Source: Papilionanthe hookeriana x Papilionanthe teres
Lineage: Eukaryota > Streptophyta > Magnoliopsida > Asparagales > Orchidaceae
Reading direction: 5' to 3'
Assembly (NCBI GenBank): GCA_022702705.1
Contig: CM040430.1
Location: 75,705,239-75,769,238, forward strand
DNA length: 64,000 bases
The notes beneath the pieces are model-generated. The model saw only the letters and a program-made list of their open reading frames with translations. It did no database searches and was not told where the DNA came from. Made by a program: the position numbers and the translations under genes. Below, in pieces: positions 11,964 through 22,840 of the stretch (the first letter of the stretch is position 1; every line of letters starts with the position of its first letter).

Positions 11964-14561
11964 AATTTTAATTAAAGAGTTCAATTATTTAATTTTAGTT
12001 TAATGATTAAGTCTTTCAATGTTTTAAATTTGAATTATCATTTTAATTAAGAATTAAACATTAATGAAATGATTAATTTAGGGATTTTTAAATTAAAGAA
12101 TAAATCTCTTCCTAATAATATCCTTTATTTTAATAACTCGATTTTATTATTCTTCCAAATTTAATCAATTATTTAATTAAATTTTAATCATTTTAAATTG
12201 CTTAATGGGTTTCTACCCTTCAATTATTAAATTTCAATCATCCAAATCAGATTAGGATCAAATATTCTACTTGTTGATTTTTTATTAAACCTAAAGTTTT
12301 AATTAAGGATTAAAAAAAATTAATTACCACTTTACCCTTTAAGCTTAATAATTTCATAACTCACTAAATTGAACTCAAATGAACTTGAAATTTTTATGTG
12401 ACTTCACTCATATGTCACTAAAGACATGAGAGGAGAAAATGTGATTTTTCTGTATTTAATTTATTTATATAATTATTTTTGGTAGAAAATAGAGATTTCC
12501 AAGGAAAATTTAATAACATGACCAAGGAAAAGTTTCTGTCCTTAAGAAAATTATGGGACATTCCTAATGACCAGAGGACCACTTGGACCAAATTTTGTGA
12601 TTTTTTGAATTATATTTTATTTATTAGAATTATTTTAAGTTCTGGAGTATTAATTAATTTAAAAATAAAATAAATGTTGAAAAATGAATTTTATGTTTTT
12701 CAAAAATCTCTCTGATATCAAGGAAACCAGAAAAGCAAATTTTGCAATTTTCTAATTTTTCTATGATTTATTATAATTATTTTAGTGAAAATGCTAGAAA
12801 ATACATTTTTTTAATTTTGAAATTACCCTAGAACTTTAAAAATTAATATCTCACCAAATAGGCCTAAGAAAAATATGGGGTTTGTTCCTAAGTGATTAAA
12901 ATTCAAAATGTGACATTTTGGTGAATTTTATTATTTTTGTGATTTTTATTATTTTTTAATTATTAAAAATATTAAAATAATATTAAAAATCAACTTTTTT
13001 AGAAAATTGAAATTTTAATTTTCTTAAATTCCCCTGATATCAGAGAGGCTCTAAAACCAATTTGGTGAATTTTTGAAAGGTATTTTGAAAGTTATGAATT
13101 TTTAAAGTTTAAAATGACTAAATGGCTTAATCGACCCGATTAATAGGGCTAACCGAGTCAATTGACTTCAAGCTTTTATGGTGGGTTCCTCTGATCCTAA
13201 AGGTCGGTGGAGAATTGATTTCAAGTCAATTTGATCTATGGTTAACTCTAATTAATTAGAGACCTATTTTGAGTGTTTAAGCCGATTAGGGTTGTCTAAA
13301 ATGAACTAACTTCGAAACCTATTTTTCCTAGGGTTCTCTCGGTCGTAAGGAACATCACCAAATTTTCCTAGAATTTATTTCACAACATGCTTATTTATTG
13401 AAATTAAAATACTCAAAACGGTGACATGAATTTGAAAAATCAATAACTCTTCATAGGGATGGTTTCGACTTTGGAAAATTCGGGGAATGTTTCCGAATTC
13501 GGAAGGCTTCAAAAGCCCTATGGTCTCATGCCATGGTGAATTGTATACATGCATGGAGAATTAAATGTATGCAGAGAGTAAATAAATTATAAAAAATAAG
13601 ATACTTGATGAAATTAAATGATTTCTTTTCCACATTATTCTCCTACGTTCACTTTGAGTAAGAGGGTATTTTTATTTTATTTTTATGATTTTCCTACACG
13701 AAAGTTATGAATTTTTGAAGTTTAGGGAATTAAATAAATAGAAAATACCCCTAATTTTCTACTTATCCACGCGGCGCCGGCGAAACATCGGCGACTTCGA
13801 AGGGGTACGTGTCGCGGCTGCGATTGGGCGCCGCCATCCGAGTCGGCCGTCCGGGGCCCGCGCGTATCGTTCCGTCTCCTCATCCGGCGCGATCCCGGCC
13901 GTCCGTGCGCGCTTGTATTAAATGGATGGCATCCGTTCATCGTCCCCGAATGTCCTCGCCGAGAGCCGTCCACACTAAATCCACTAATATCTCACTCGAT
14001 ACTCGATGGATTTTCATGATCTTATGCTCTATGGATTCGTCTTGAAGAGACGAACACATCTATACGGTTACCATGCATTGAAGTTAAAGCATTTGAAATG
14101 GAGAATCTCCAGAGGCTCGGAATGAATAATTAGTTCATACCTTTGCTCTGAGAGGTGAAGCCTCGATCAGAGATGTTTGGCACGTTCGTTGGAGCTGCAG
14201 GAGGCTAGGGATGAAGCACGGGGATGTGGTGAATTGCACAGGTGTAGTTTCCACCAAGGCCGATCACAACCTTTGGAGTACGGAACAAGCTGGGTGGCAC
14301 GGAGAGGGGGCTTTCCTTGGAAAACTTCTTCTCTGGCTACGGTGAAGGTGTAGGTGAGTTTAATTTGATTTTGGTGAAGGATTCGAGAATGTCTGATTAC
14401 GGCATCGAGAATTGAGCTTCAAAATTGAGCTCGATCGATGGGTATTGGAGCGGGAGAACGGTGGGGATCAATTGCTCTAAGTTTAGAGGGAGTGAGGAGT
14501 GATTTTGGCGAGTTTTGGTATGGTGCGGTTCGGCACCTCCTCGTGGCCGAGAGGTGGGGAG

Positions 14562-14570
14562 TTTAAATAG
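14562..14570 (-). promoter_or_regulatory. TATA-like box of A 3' LTR
   Basis: TTTAAATAG on the plus strand is CTATTTAAA in the sense of A, at the same LTR position as in B. It is followed in the sense direction by CTCCCCACC. Confidence 0.55.
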
Positions 14571-16941
14571 GCGAGGGTGGAGGGCCTCCGGGGGGAGTTG
14601 AGGGTGGGATCGGTGCTCATGGCAAGTGAAGAACAGTTCTGCGATGGCCGCTGGGCATGGGGCGGCTCGGCGGGTGAGAATTCCGAGCTTGGATTGACTT
14701 GGACCTCTCGGCCATGGAGTTTTCCGGCGGCAGGGTGGGTGGCCGGCGAGGCGAGGGTCACCCTCGGGGTCGGGTGGGTCGAGGCTGGGTGTTTGTGCGA
14801 GCGATTGGCAAATGCCGAGTGTAAAGGCTTTGATCCAAAGTAGAATGGGGCATGGCTAGTTTTGGGTCTAAATGGGTCAACTCACCCATTTGGGCTTGGT
14901 GCACCCTTGAGGTGGCTTTGGGTGTTGTGGGGGATCGAAAGGGATCGGTTGGTTTGGCATGGAGAAGTCTCCATCCAAATATATTTGGATTAAATTTAGG
15001 TTTAGGTGAATCATGATTAAGGCTAATGAGCTTTAGGGATTAAGGAAAGGGGCCCTCCTTCCTACCCAATATGGTATGGTGACATGTAAAGAGGCTCTCA
15101 TGGCTTCCATGTGGCTCATGCATGGCTTCATGGCTCACCTTTGGCTTGGGAAAAGTCGAGTCGATTTCATGTAAATGGATTTAAGAAAAATTTTGATATT
15201 TTGATGTGAATTTGTATGGGGCTTCATTTGGAATTGTTTGATGATGGAATTATAACTTAGGGAATGGCTTTGATTAAATGGATGGCAAATGGAAATGTCA
15301 TGTGGGCTTTAGGGCCAAATTTGGGCTTTTGTATTTGGTGGAAATGAGGCTTTTAGGAAGGTTTAGGGAAGTGGGCTTTTAGGTTTGAAAATGAATTTAT
15401 GGATAGAAATTTTGTAAAGAGGTTGGGCCAAATAATTGTTGAGTTTGGTTTAGGGATGTGTCATGAGTGGTTTGGAGTCGATTTGGTGTGATTTGGACTT
15501 GAATTGGTTTGAATTTGGGTTTAATTGGTAAGTGGGCCTATGTAGGTCGAATTGGGCTAACTTGGGCCAATGTTGGGCTAGAGTTGAAATTGATGTAAAA
15601 TTAATGTTGGGAAATGTTTATGGGAGTGTTTCAAAGAGGTTTTGGCTTTGATGGGTTTTGATTTTGGGGTTTGGGCTCATTTGGGTTAGGTTTGGGTTTA
15701 GGTAAAAAATGGGCCTTTTAGCTTTGGGTTGAATTTGAGTGGGGTTTGGATCAAAATCTTGGGCAAATCATGTTAGTGTTTTGTTTATGGGGATGTTAAG
15801 GAAGGTTTAGAAAAGATTTGGGGTTAATTGGAGTTGAATTGGGTGAGTTTGGGCTAAGTTTGGGTCATGGGTCCAAAGCTGGCCTTTAAGGCCAAAAGTG
15901 AAATTGGATCCAAATTTCAATCAAATTGGGCTTGGATTTGGTCTAAATTGGTGTTGGGGATGTTGAATTGAAGTTTAGAATTGAATTGGACCAGAATTTG
16001 GGTCAATTGGGTAGGTTAGGTTTTGGCATTGGGTTCACTTAGGGTTAAAATGTGTCAAATTGGGGGTTTTGACAAAAGTAGGGTAAATTGACAAAATTGG
16101 CCCATGGTGTAGTTGAACAAAATGAAATTGGGAACATTTGGGATTTTCTGGAATTTTCTGGGAATTTTCTGAATTTTTGGATTTTTTGGTAGGAGGGGTA
16201 TTTTGGGTATTTGGAGGGTATTGGGAGGTATTTTTGGAATTTTTGATATTTTTGGGTATGGATGATCAATTTGAGTGATGTGGAAATGTTTGGGAATGAT
16301 TTTGGAGAATTTTGGGTGATTTGGAAATTTTCGAGAAATTTGAAGTTATTCGGGGCTTTGGGTAGGTTAGCGGGTGTAGGGTCCGGGGGTCAAAAATTGA
16401 AAATTTGGAAAATTGAAGATTGGGTGGATGTAAGTGGAATGAAATCATTTTTGTTGAGCCATGAAGCCATATCGAAGCCCACATGAGCCATGAAGGGACT
16501 CATTTGAGGCATTCATTATGTTGTTCCTAACCCTCTTAGCCGAGGGCTTAGGGGTTAAGGACCATCCATGTGAATCACCTACATGAGTCGGGAGGTCAAG
16601 TCGGGTATGGGTGTGTTTTTAGGAAGTGTGTGAAAGTGTAGTGTGTAGGTGTAGTGTGTGTGCAAGTCGGCCCTTCACCGGACCAGGGCCACCTGGGCGG
16701 TCCCAAGGCGAAAGAGTCTATAGGAACTCATCCTTTAAACTTCCACATTTGATTTCAACCCTCTAGGTGATTAGGGGTCTACGGTCGAGTTTGTGGAGTT
16801 TGCGGGGAGTTTAGAAGTGGTTTGAATTTCTAAAAGGTGGGTCCCGATTCTAATCCTCTAAGATAGTCGAAAGGAAAAGCCTAAGGCTAGATCCTAAGCA
16901 CTAAAGAAGAAGAGAAGACCTCATAAAAAATGAGGTCGACA

Positions 16942-16970
16942 AATGGACCCCCGATAGGTGTGGTGAGTGA
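16942..16970 (-). other. Polypurine tract next to A 3' LTR
   Basis: In the sense of A the sequence just before the LTR reads CACACCTATCGGGGGTCCATT. The G-run corresponds to TTGGGGGTCCATT before the 3' LTR of B (50394-50406). Position and conservation suggest the plus-strand priming site. Confidence 0.6.
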
Positions 16971-17389
16971 CGGAGCACACCGCGCGTATTGGTGTTGACC
17001 GAAGCGATCAACAAAACCAACGCAGATGTCCAAGTAACAAACTTAGGACGAAGTAGAAGAGCTTCGGTGGGGAGTGTCGAGTATATCTCCGGGCCGGAGA
17101 TTCTTGAACTCTTCGTTGAGGAAAGGAAAAGGAGGTGAATCCCAAATCACATGATTTGGGAGAATTTCGATTTAGATTTTATTTTGTTTCATGTTTAAGT
17201 CATGATGTGTGAGTTTAGATTTCGATTTGGAGTTTTAATTTAGATTGAAGTTTGTCGAGATTAATTTGAAGGGATTTGATTTGAAATGAAAATTGGAATT
17301 TTGAAGTTTTAGATGTAACATCTTCAACCCCAAAAGAAGATCGAATCGATTGGATTGGATCATTACAATGAGGAAAGATCTCAGAGTAA
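16971..17389 (-). other. Conserved 3' UTR segment of A
   Basis: Noncoding. Parts match the segment before B's 3' LTR (about 50200-50400), such as the GCGCGTATTGG / CCAATACGCGC and GAAGATTTC-like blocks. The conserved stretch lies between the hypervariable repeats and the LTR. Confidence 0.5.
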
Positions 17390-18176
17390 TGCGGTATTGG
17401 ATGTAAAATCCTTAACCTCGAGAGTTTGATTTTGATGTATTTCGGTGCGATAGGGAAAGAATCCTAAAGCGATGCGGTCTTAGATGTAAAATCCTCGACC
17501 CAAAAGTTTGAATTTGATGTATTTCGGTGCGATAGGGAAAGAATCCTAAAGCGGTGCGGTCTTGGATGTAAAATCCTCGACCCAAAAGTTTGAATTTGAT
17601 GTATTTCGGTGCGATAGGGAAAGAATCCTAAAGCGGTGCGGTCTTGGATGTAAAATCCTCGACCCGAGAGTTTGAGTTTGATGTATTTCGGTGCGATAGG
17701 GAAAGAATCCTAAAGCGGTGCGGTATCGGATGTAAAATCCTCGACCTCGAAAAGTTGATTTTGATGTATTTCGGTGCGATAGGGAAAGAATCCTAAAGCG
17801 ATGCGGTATCGGATGTAAAATCCTCGACCTCGAAAAGTTGATTTTGATGTATTTCGGTGCGATAGGGAAAGAATCCTAAAGCGATGCGGTATCGGATGTA
17901 AAATCCTCGACCCAAAAGTTTGAATTTGATGTATTTCGGTGCAATAGGGAAAGAATCCTAAAGCGGTGCGGTCTTGGATGTAAAATCCTCGACCCAAAAG
18001 TTTGAATTTGATGTATTTCGGTGCGATAGGGAAAGAATCCTAAAGCGGTGCGGTCTTGGATGTAAAATCCTCGACCCAAGAGTTTGAATTTGATGTATTT
18101 CGGTGCGATAGGGAAAGAATCCTAAAGCGGTGCGAGTCTTGGATGTAAAATCCTCGACCCAAAAGTTTGAATTTGA
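17390..18176 (-). repeat. 83-bp tandem repeat in 3' UTR of A
   Basis: About nine units with a spacing of 82-83 bp. Each contains ATTTCGGTGCGATAGGGAAA, AATCCTAAAGCG and GATGTAAAATCCTCGACC. The spacing can be followed from about 17433 to 18097. Units are highly similar, with no unique spacers. The open frames across them (for example 17710-17997) come from the repeat period and are not genes. Variable tandem repeats in this place are known for Tat/Ogre elements. Confidence 0.92.
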
Positions 18177-18710
18177 TTGAGGTTTGATGTGAGATACGGA
18201 AAGATCGAATTTGAGATTGAAATTTGGTGAGATTTGATGTGAGATCCGGAAAGATTGAATTTGAAATTTGAAATTTGACTGAGATTTGATGTGAGATCTG
18301 GAAAGATCGAATTTGAAATTTGAAATTTGACTGAGATTTGATGTGAGATCTGGAAAGATCGAATTTGAAATTTAAAATTTGACTGAGATTTGATTTAAGA
18401 TCTGGAAGATCGAATTTGAGATTTGAAATTTGACTGAGATTTGATGTGAGATCTGGAAAGATCGAATTTGAAATTTAAAATTTGACTGAGATTTGATTTA
18501 AGATCTGGAAAGATCGAATTTGAAATTTAAAATTTGACTGAGATTTGATGTGAGATCTGGAAAGATCGAATTTGAAATTTAAAATTTGACTGAGATTTGA
18601 TTTAAGATCTGGAAAGATCGAATTTGAAATTTAAAATTTGACTGAGATTTGATTTAAGATCTGGAAAGATCGAATTTGAAATTTGGAAGGATGAGTTTGA
18701 ACTCGGTTGG
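18177..18710 (-). repeat. 52-bp tandem repeat in 3' UTR of A
   Basis: About ten units of 52 bp, with GACTGAGATTTGATGTGAGA and TCTGGAAAGATCGAATTTGA as the common wording. CTGAG recurs at 18331, 18383, 18434, 18486, 18538, 18590 and 18642. Unrelated in sequence to the adjacent 83-bp array and to B's repeats. Confidence 0.92.
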
Positions 18711-19249
18711 TATTTGATTTAAGATTTGATTTGAAATTTGGAAGATCACATTTGAAATTTGATTGAGAATTTGATTTAACATTTATGTTGATTTTGTTTA
18801 TCTTTTAATGATTCAAATTTTATTTTATCGTTTATTTAATGTTCATGTGAATTTGGTGTTTGTCATTTTTTTAGATTTTTTTTTAAGGAAAGTTTTCTTT
18901 TATTCTTTTTTTTATTCCTTTTACATTCTTTGTTCGAAGTTCATTTAACTTTAACGGCGTTTCCCAATCAATTTGCACAAAAGAGGTGAAGGCCAAAAAT
19001 GTGACATGGTCACTTTCATTCCAATCATGTAGAAGATACATCATACATCTTGATCCGGAATATATTTCATACAATCCATGTAAACTCAAAGCAGATTCGT
19101 GTATAATCTTTGTTGATCCATCCGAAGAAGCATCATCAAAAATCCATGTACGAATAGTGGGGTACATGGTCGATAACATCACCTTCCAAGCCATCCTTGG
19201 CAAGGATGTCGTATGGATGTACATTGGAGGTGTGATATTTTCCATGTAA
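18711..19249 (-). other. Segment between AlkB ORF and repeats, conserved with B
   Basis: A minus-strand open frame of 123 codons (18883-19254) overlaps the end of the AlkB ORF. Its DNA aligns with 48160-48480 of B, where the frame is broken by stops. I do not recognise the predicted protein. Similarity at DNA level with indels fits an untranslated trailer better than a gene. It could derive from the 3' UTR of the captured host transcript. Confidence 0.4.
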
Positions 19250-20723
19250 CTCACGACTCGTAAAGTCGGAGGCTCTCTAGCTCGGGTGCAGTTGGAAATG
19301 GTAAGGTGTCTTCACGTCGTCCATCCTTACGAAAGTAGCGAGATCCGCTTCATTGGTACTCATGGTATGCAATGCTTAGCTATATACGCTCCGTTGCCCT
19401 TCGGTATCATGACGGAACCTACGGTAAAGGTATCTTTCGCGGCCCTCGGAACTCACCTGGACACTGCTTATCCGGAGGTCGGATCCGAACATGATGTTAC
19501 ACTCGCTCGGGAAAGAGGCGTGCGAAGGTCGACAAAGTCATGGTGATCTATGTGTGGGGGTATGCGGTCACTCTGTTTGTAGATGTTGATGATGCGGCTA
19601 TTGGGTATGCAATCTGCGGCGGTACCCTCCATGTTATCAATCTCTTTACCATTCTCTTGATGACTAATGGCATCGGATCCACTTGCCCATGACGGAGTAT
19701 TCCGGTGGGTTTCCCTTCTGTCCTCCATGAAAGTTGTAACGGCATCCACATTGTATTGTGATTCTTCCCTTCCACGGCATCCATCTCGGGGTTTTGAGTA
19801 TGTGTTTTCCCTTAGGCGGCCCGCTCGGCCCATTCTTTTCAAATCCGGATGCGATCCACGATTTCTTCTTGTTCATACTACGAGAATACGTACGTATGTA
19901 GCTCGAGGCCTTCAGTATATTGATTCGTACGCCTTTAATTCTCTCGAAAGTATTCGAAAGGTTTTCTTTTCGACATTCGCATTCTCTCCGGCTCGTATTC
20001 GGAATGATCTGCGAGATGGCGAGGCACAGTGACATATTGTGGAATATACGGTTCAATCCCTTCATGTTCTCCTGCATACCTTGGCTCCTCAGGGATGATG
20101 CCTGTCGGGACATCCCCCGGGGTTGCTTCTGCAACAAGGTCATGCATCATTGGTGGTTCTATCCGGTGGCGTAATAGCCTCCTCTCTTCTGTTCCTCTTG
20201 AGATTTCCCTGGTTCTTTCTGTTATCCTAGGAGCTGGCCTCCTTTCTTCGGAGTTCTCGGTGAGCCGGTGTCCTTGAAGTGTATGCAGCGACATTAGCAA
20301 GCTTGTCTCGTCGCGCGGTCGCGGCTAGTTTTGTTAACATCTTACGGATACGACGATTCTTATTTCTTCGTTGCGTTGCTTGTGAGAGTAGCTCTTCGAA
20401 CTTCTTGAATCTCTGTGGGCGCGGCGGCGGCAAGCCTGCAGCCTGTCTGTAGCGACTACGGACTTCATTTTCTTATCTTCTTCGATGTTTGTCTTTCTTT
20501 TCTTGTTCTTTGGATTGGTGGCTTGGGCCACCTACTTTCATCCTTGTATGTCCAGGGCGAGTTCTTCTCGATCAGCACGGGACCCGGTCACTTTCTTCGT
20601 CTTGTAGGCCGCTGGTGCGAAATCCGAGTCAATCTCGATTATCGCTCCATCCTTCGGCCTCTTTTCATCGAGTGCGAGGCTTACGCCATTCTTAAAGTTC
20701 GGGACCAACCGCTCGCTCGACAT
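19250..20723 (-). pseudogene. AlkB-like 2OG-Fe(II) dioxygenase ORF of A, degraded
   Basis: Starts at ATG 20723 (MSSERLVPNF), six bases after a CAG that ends a pyrimidine-rich tract. The N-terminal 60% is low-complexity and charged, with acidic IEIDSDF, basic KNKKRK and a VEPYIPQYVT-like block. The dioxygenase core starts near 19850 (MGRAGRLRENTYSKPRDG) and includes IINIYKQSDRIPPHIDHHDF, so the HxD iron ligands are present at about 19550. The rest of the core (the second His and the Arg motif in B) is out of frame and altered. The family oxidatively removes methyl groups from nucleic acids; plant ALKBH9/10 members act on m6A in RNA. Frameshifts are numerous. Confidence 0.75.
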
Positions 20724-20726
20724 TTC

Positions 20727-20765
20727 CTGCGAAAAGACAAGGAAAAGGATCGAGAGTGCATACTT
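20727..20765 (-). promoter_or_regulatory. Putative 3' splice site before AlkB ORF (A)
   Basis: In the sense of A a tract reading CGATCCTTTTCCTTGTCTTTTCGCAG ends three bases before the ATG triplet context (CAG-GAAATGTCG, ATG at 20723). The same tract precedes the AlkB ORF of B at 46641-46667. Its conservation between diverged copies, with T/C richness and AG, is the pattern of a plant acceptor site. The donor has not been identified. Confidence 0.55.
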
Positions 20766-21019
20766 AAGAACAAGAACATTAAGAAAATGTTTATTAAAGA
20801 CATTTTTTTTATTATTCTTATATTTTTAAACTTAACGGGAATGAGGTGGGATAAGATCGGGTAAGAGATTTTGATTTGGAAAAGAAAACAAGGAAAAATT
20901 TATTATCGGGATTTTATTTATTTTAGCACATTTTTGTCATTTTTGGGTTCGGACCCGGTCATAAGTAATCACTTCACCCGTGCTTCTAGGGATGGAAAGT
21001 TCATTCCTTCGAAACATCG
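20766..21019 (-). other. Spacer between integrase and AlkB ORF (A)
   Basis: AT-rich noncoding stretch with several stops in all minus frames. It aligns loosely with 46345-46640 of B, including the GAACCCAAA/GGGTTCGGACCC and CACGGGTG wording just after integrase. If the splice proposal holds, this is the 3' end of an intron. Confidence 0.5.
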
Positions 21020-22150
21020 GGTAGCGTAATACTTTTTCAAGTATCGTCCATTGATCGGAAGCATATGTCGTTCTCCACTGGCAATTCACTAGGCGGTAGG
21101 AACCTCCGAGTATCTTGCTTCGACCACAAACGGTCCTTCCCAGTGGGTTCGAATTTTCCTCCTATCTTGCGGTGTGCGAGAATAGGTCTTTGAGAACGAG
21201 AACTAAATCACCAACTTTGAAGGTTCTTGGGCGGACCGGTTTGTCATGGGCTTGAACCATCTTAGCTTGGTATAGTTCTAAATTCTGTTGCTTGCTGCAA
21301 GTCTTTTCCCTTCCGGGCTCTCTAATTCTTCGAGTCGTAATTTGGCGTTTTCTTACTGTTGTGATTTTATTTGCAAGCTGCAATTACGAGTGAAGGAAGG
21401 CTGAACCTCTAAAGGTAACACTTGCCTCGGACCCATACACCGGAGCGTAAGGTGTAGCTTGCGTAGGAGTTCGAAGGTTGTCCGGTAGGCCCATAAGGCT
21501 TCTAACAACTTCTCGTGCCAATTTCTCTTATTATCGTCTAAAGTCTTCTTTAAAATTTGAACGAGAGTTTTATTAAAAGCCTCGATTAGGCCGTTTGCTC
21601 TTGGGTAGTAAATTGTTGAATATCGCCGGTCGATTCCGTGTCTCACGACAAAATTGTTGATTTGTGTGCTTCGAATGCGACCATTATACGAGATGATTCT
21701 GCGCGGCACTCCGAAACGGTAAACAACTTGGTTCTTGAAAAATTGTAGTACGTGATGTTCTTTCACTTCTCTAAGTGGAGCGCCTCTGCCCTTGGAAAAG
21801 TAATACGTAGCCGCAAGAATGAAGCGATGTCCTTTTGAAGATGGTGGTTCTATTGGACCCACTATATACGTGCCCCGACATTCGAATGGCCGCGATGCGA
21901 TTGTCGGATGTAGCACATTTGGAGGTTGGTGTAGAACCACTCCGTGCACTTGGCATTGGTGACGGCTCTTGGCGATTTTCATGCGGTCGGTCATCATCGA
22001 GGGCCGGTAGTACCTAGTCTTTTAATTTTCATTTTCATTTTCGGGCCGGCGAGTGAGCGCCACGGAGTCCTGAATGCACCTCCTTAACAATTTCACGGGC
22101 CTCGGACCCGCTTAGGCACCTTAGCCACATTTGATCGAAAAGACCTTACG
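21020..22150 (-). pseudogene. int: Integrase of element A
   Basis: Minus frames give an N-terminal HHCC-like region (EVHSG...GAH near 22060, RHQCQVHG at about 21955), and the core with YIVGPIEPPSSKGHRFILAA and the second Asp region near 21670 changed to SYNGRIRST. The Glu region is NGLIEAFNKTL (about 21590). The GPY-type C-terminus ends in PINGRYLKKYYA at about 21020. Several frameshifts split it. It joins retroelement cDNA to host DNA. The second catalytic Asp of the core is not seen as read (SYNG where DNG is expected). Confidence 0.85.
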
Positions 22151-22179
22151 TATAACGTATTGTTTACTAATGCGTAGGA

Positions 22180-22840
22180 CGAGTTCTTTTCTTGATACGA
22201 TGGGCTAGCGACCTATCGTCCGGTAGCTTTCTGTTTGCGGAGTAGTCATCGATGGTCATCGCTGATCTTCCGTGTTTTACATCCTCTGTTGCAGTGATCC
22301 TTTTTCCTTTTCGATTTGTGTATCGTGTACATGTCGAGTCGTGATAGGACACAGCGTCAGGTGAGCGACACTTCTGCGGATTCATCTTGCAAACGAGGCA
22401 AATTCTTTTGCGAGGCGGGCTAGCGCATCTGCTTAAGCGTTTTCTTTTCAGGAATTTTGTAGATTGTCACATTTGGAATCTGTTCCAACGGTATGTATGG
22501 CATCTTGGAAGTATTGCTCGAGTCTTGGTTTTAAAATTCGTATTGTCCAGCGATACGTTGAATGATTAGCTGTGAATCCCGTAGATGTTGATGTACTGTT
22601 ATCCCCATTTGAATGGTTAATTCCGATCCCGTTATGAGGGCTTCGTATTCCGCTTCGTTGTTTGTACACGGCTCCGTCGAGTGGTAGGAGTATCTTAACA
22701 TCCCCGCTCCGGTGTTATAAAGATTAGCTCGATTCTGCCTTACGGAGCACTATCACTTGCGATTCTTCGTCTTTGTGTGCTGAAGATGCTCCGTCGAAAT
22801 ATAATTCCCAACGTCGATCATCGAGGTCTTCTAGGTTCAT
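22180..22840 (-). pseudogene. Second (archaeal-type) RNase H region of A
   Basis: Aligns with 44532-45130 of B. Broken minus frames show the WELYFDGASS start near 22810 and the LITGSELTIQMGI-like block near 22610. An extra RNase H domain between the ordinary RNase H and integrase is a hallmark of the Tat lineage, which includes Ogre and Retand. Frameshifted as read. Confidence 0.65.

Larger units (their letters stand above)
9508..16941 (-). repeat. Element A 3' LTR (7.4 kb)
   Basis: Runs from TGTCGGCAT at 9508 to GAGGTCGACA at 16941 (sense strand TGTCGACCTC...ATGCCGACA). It pairs with 29813-37223. Differences between the two are mostly small indels or substitutions at CAG/CTG. It contains a TTTAA-type microsatellite, a TATA-like box and a GC-rich belt at about 13770-14770. 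Short open frames on both strands, such as 13722-13973 and 14483-14761, are not treated as genes. Confidence 0.95.

Noticed and set aside
13722..14045. Overlapping open frames with Arg-rich predicted products
   Set aside because: GC-rich LTR belt; both strands open by composition, no family match.
17710..18079. Open minus frames of 67-95 codons with repeating GFYIQDRTALGFFPYRTE wording
   Set aside because: They come from the 83-bp tandem repeat. The field is noncoding 3' UTR and the frame shifts at units of different length.
17390..18710. Possible CRISPR-like array
   Set aside because: Units are contiguous with no unique spacers, and the context is a plant retrotransposon.
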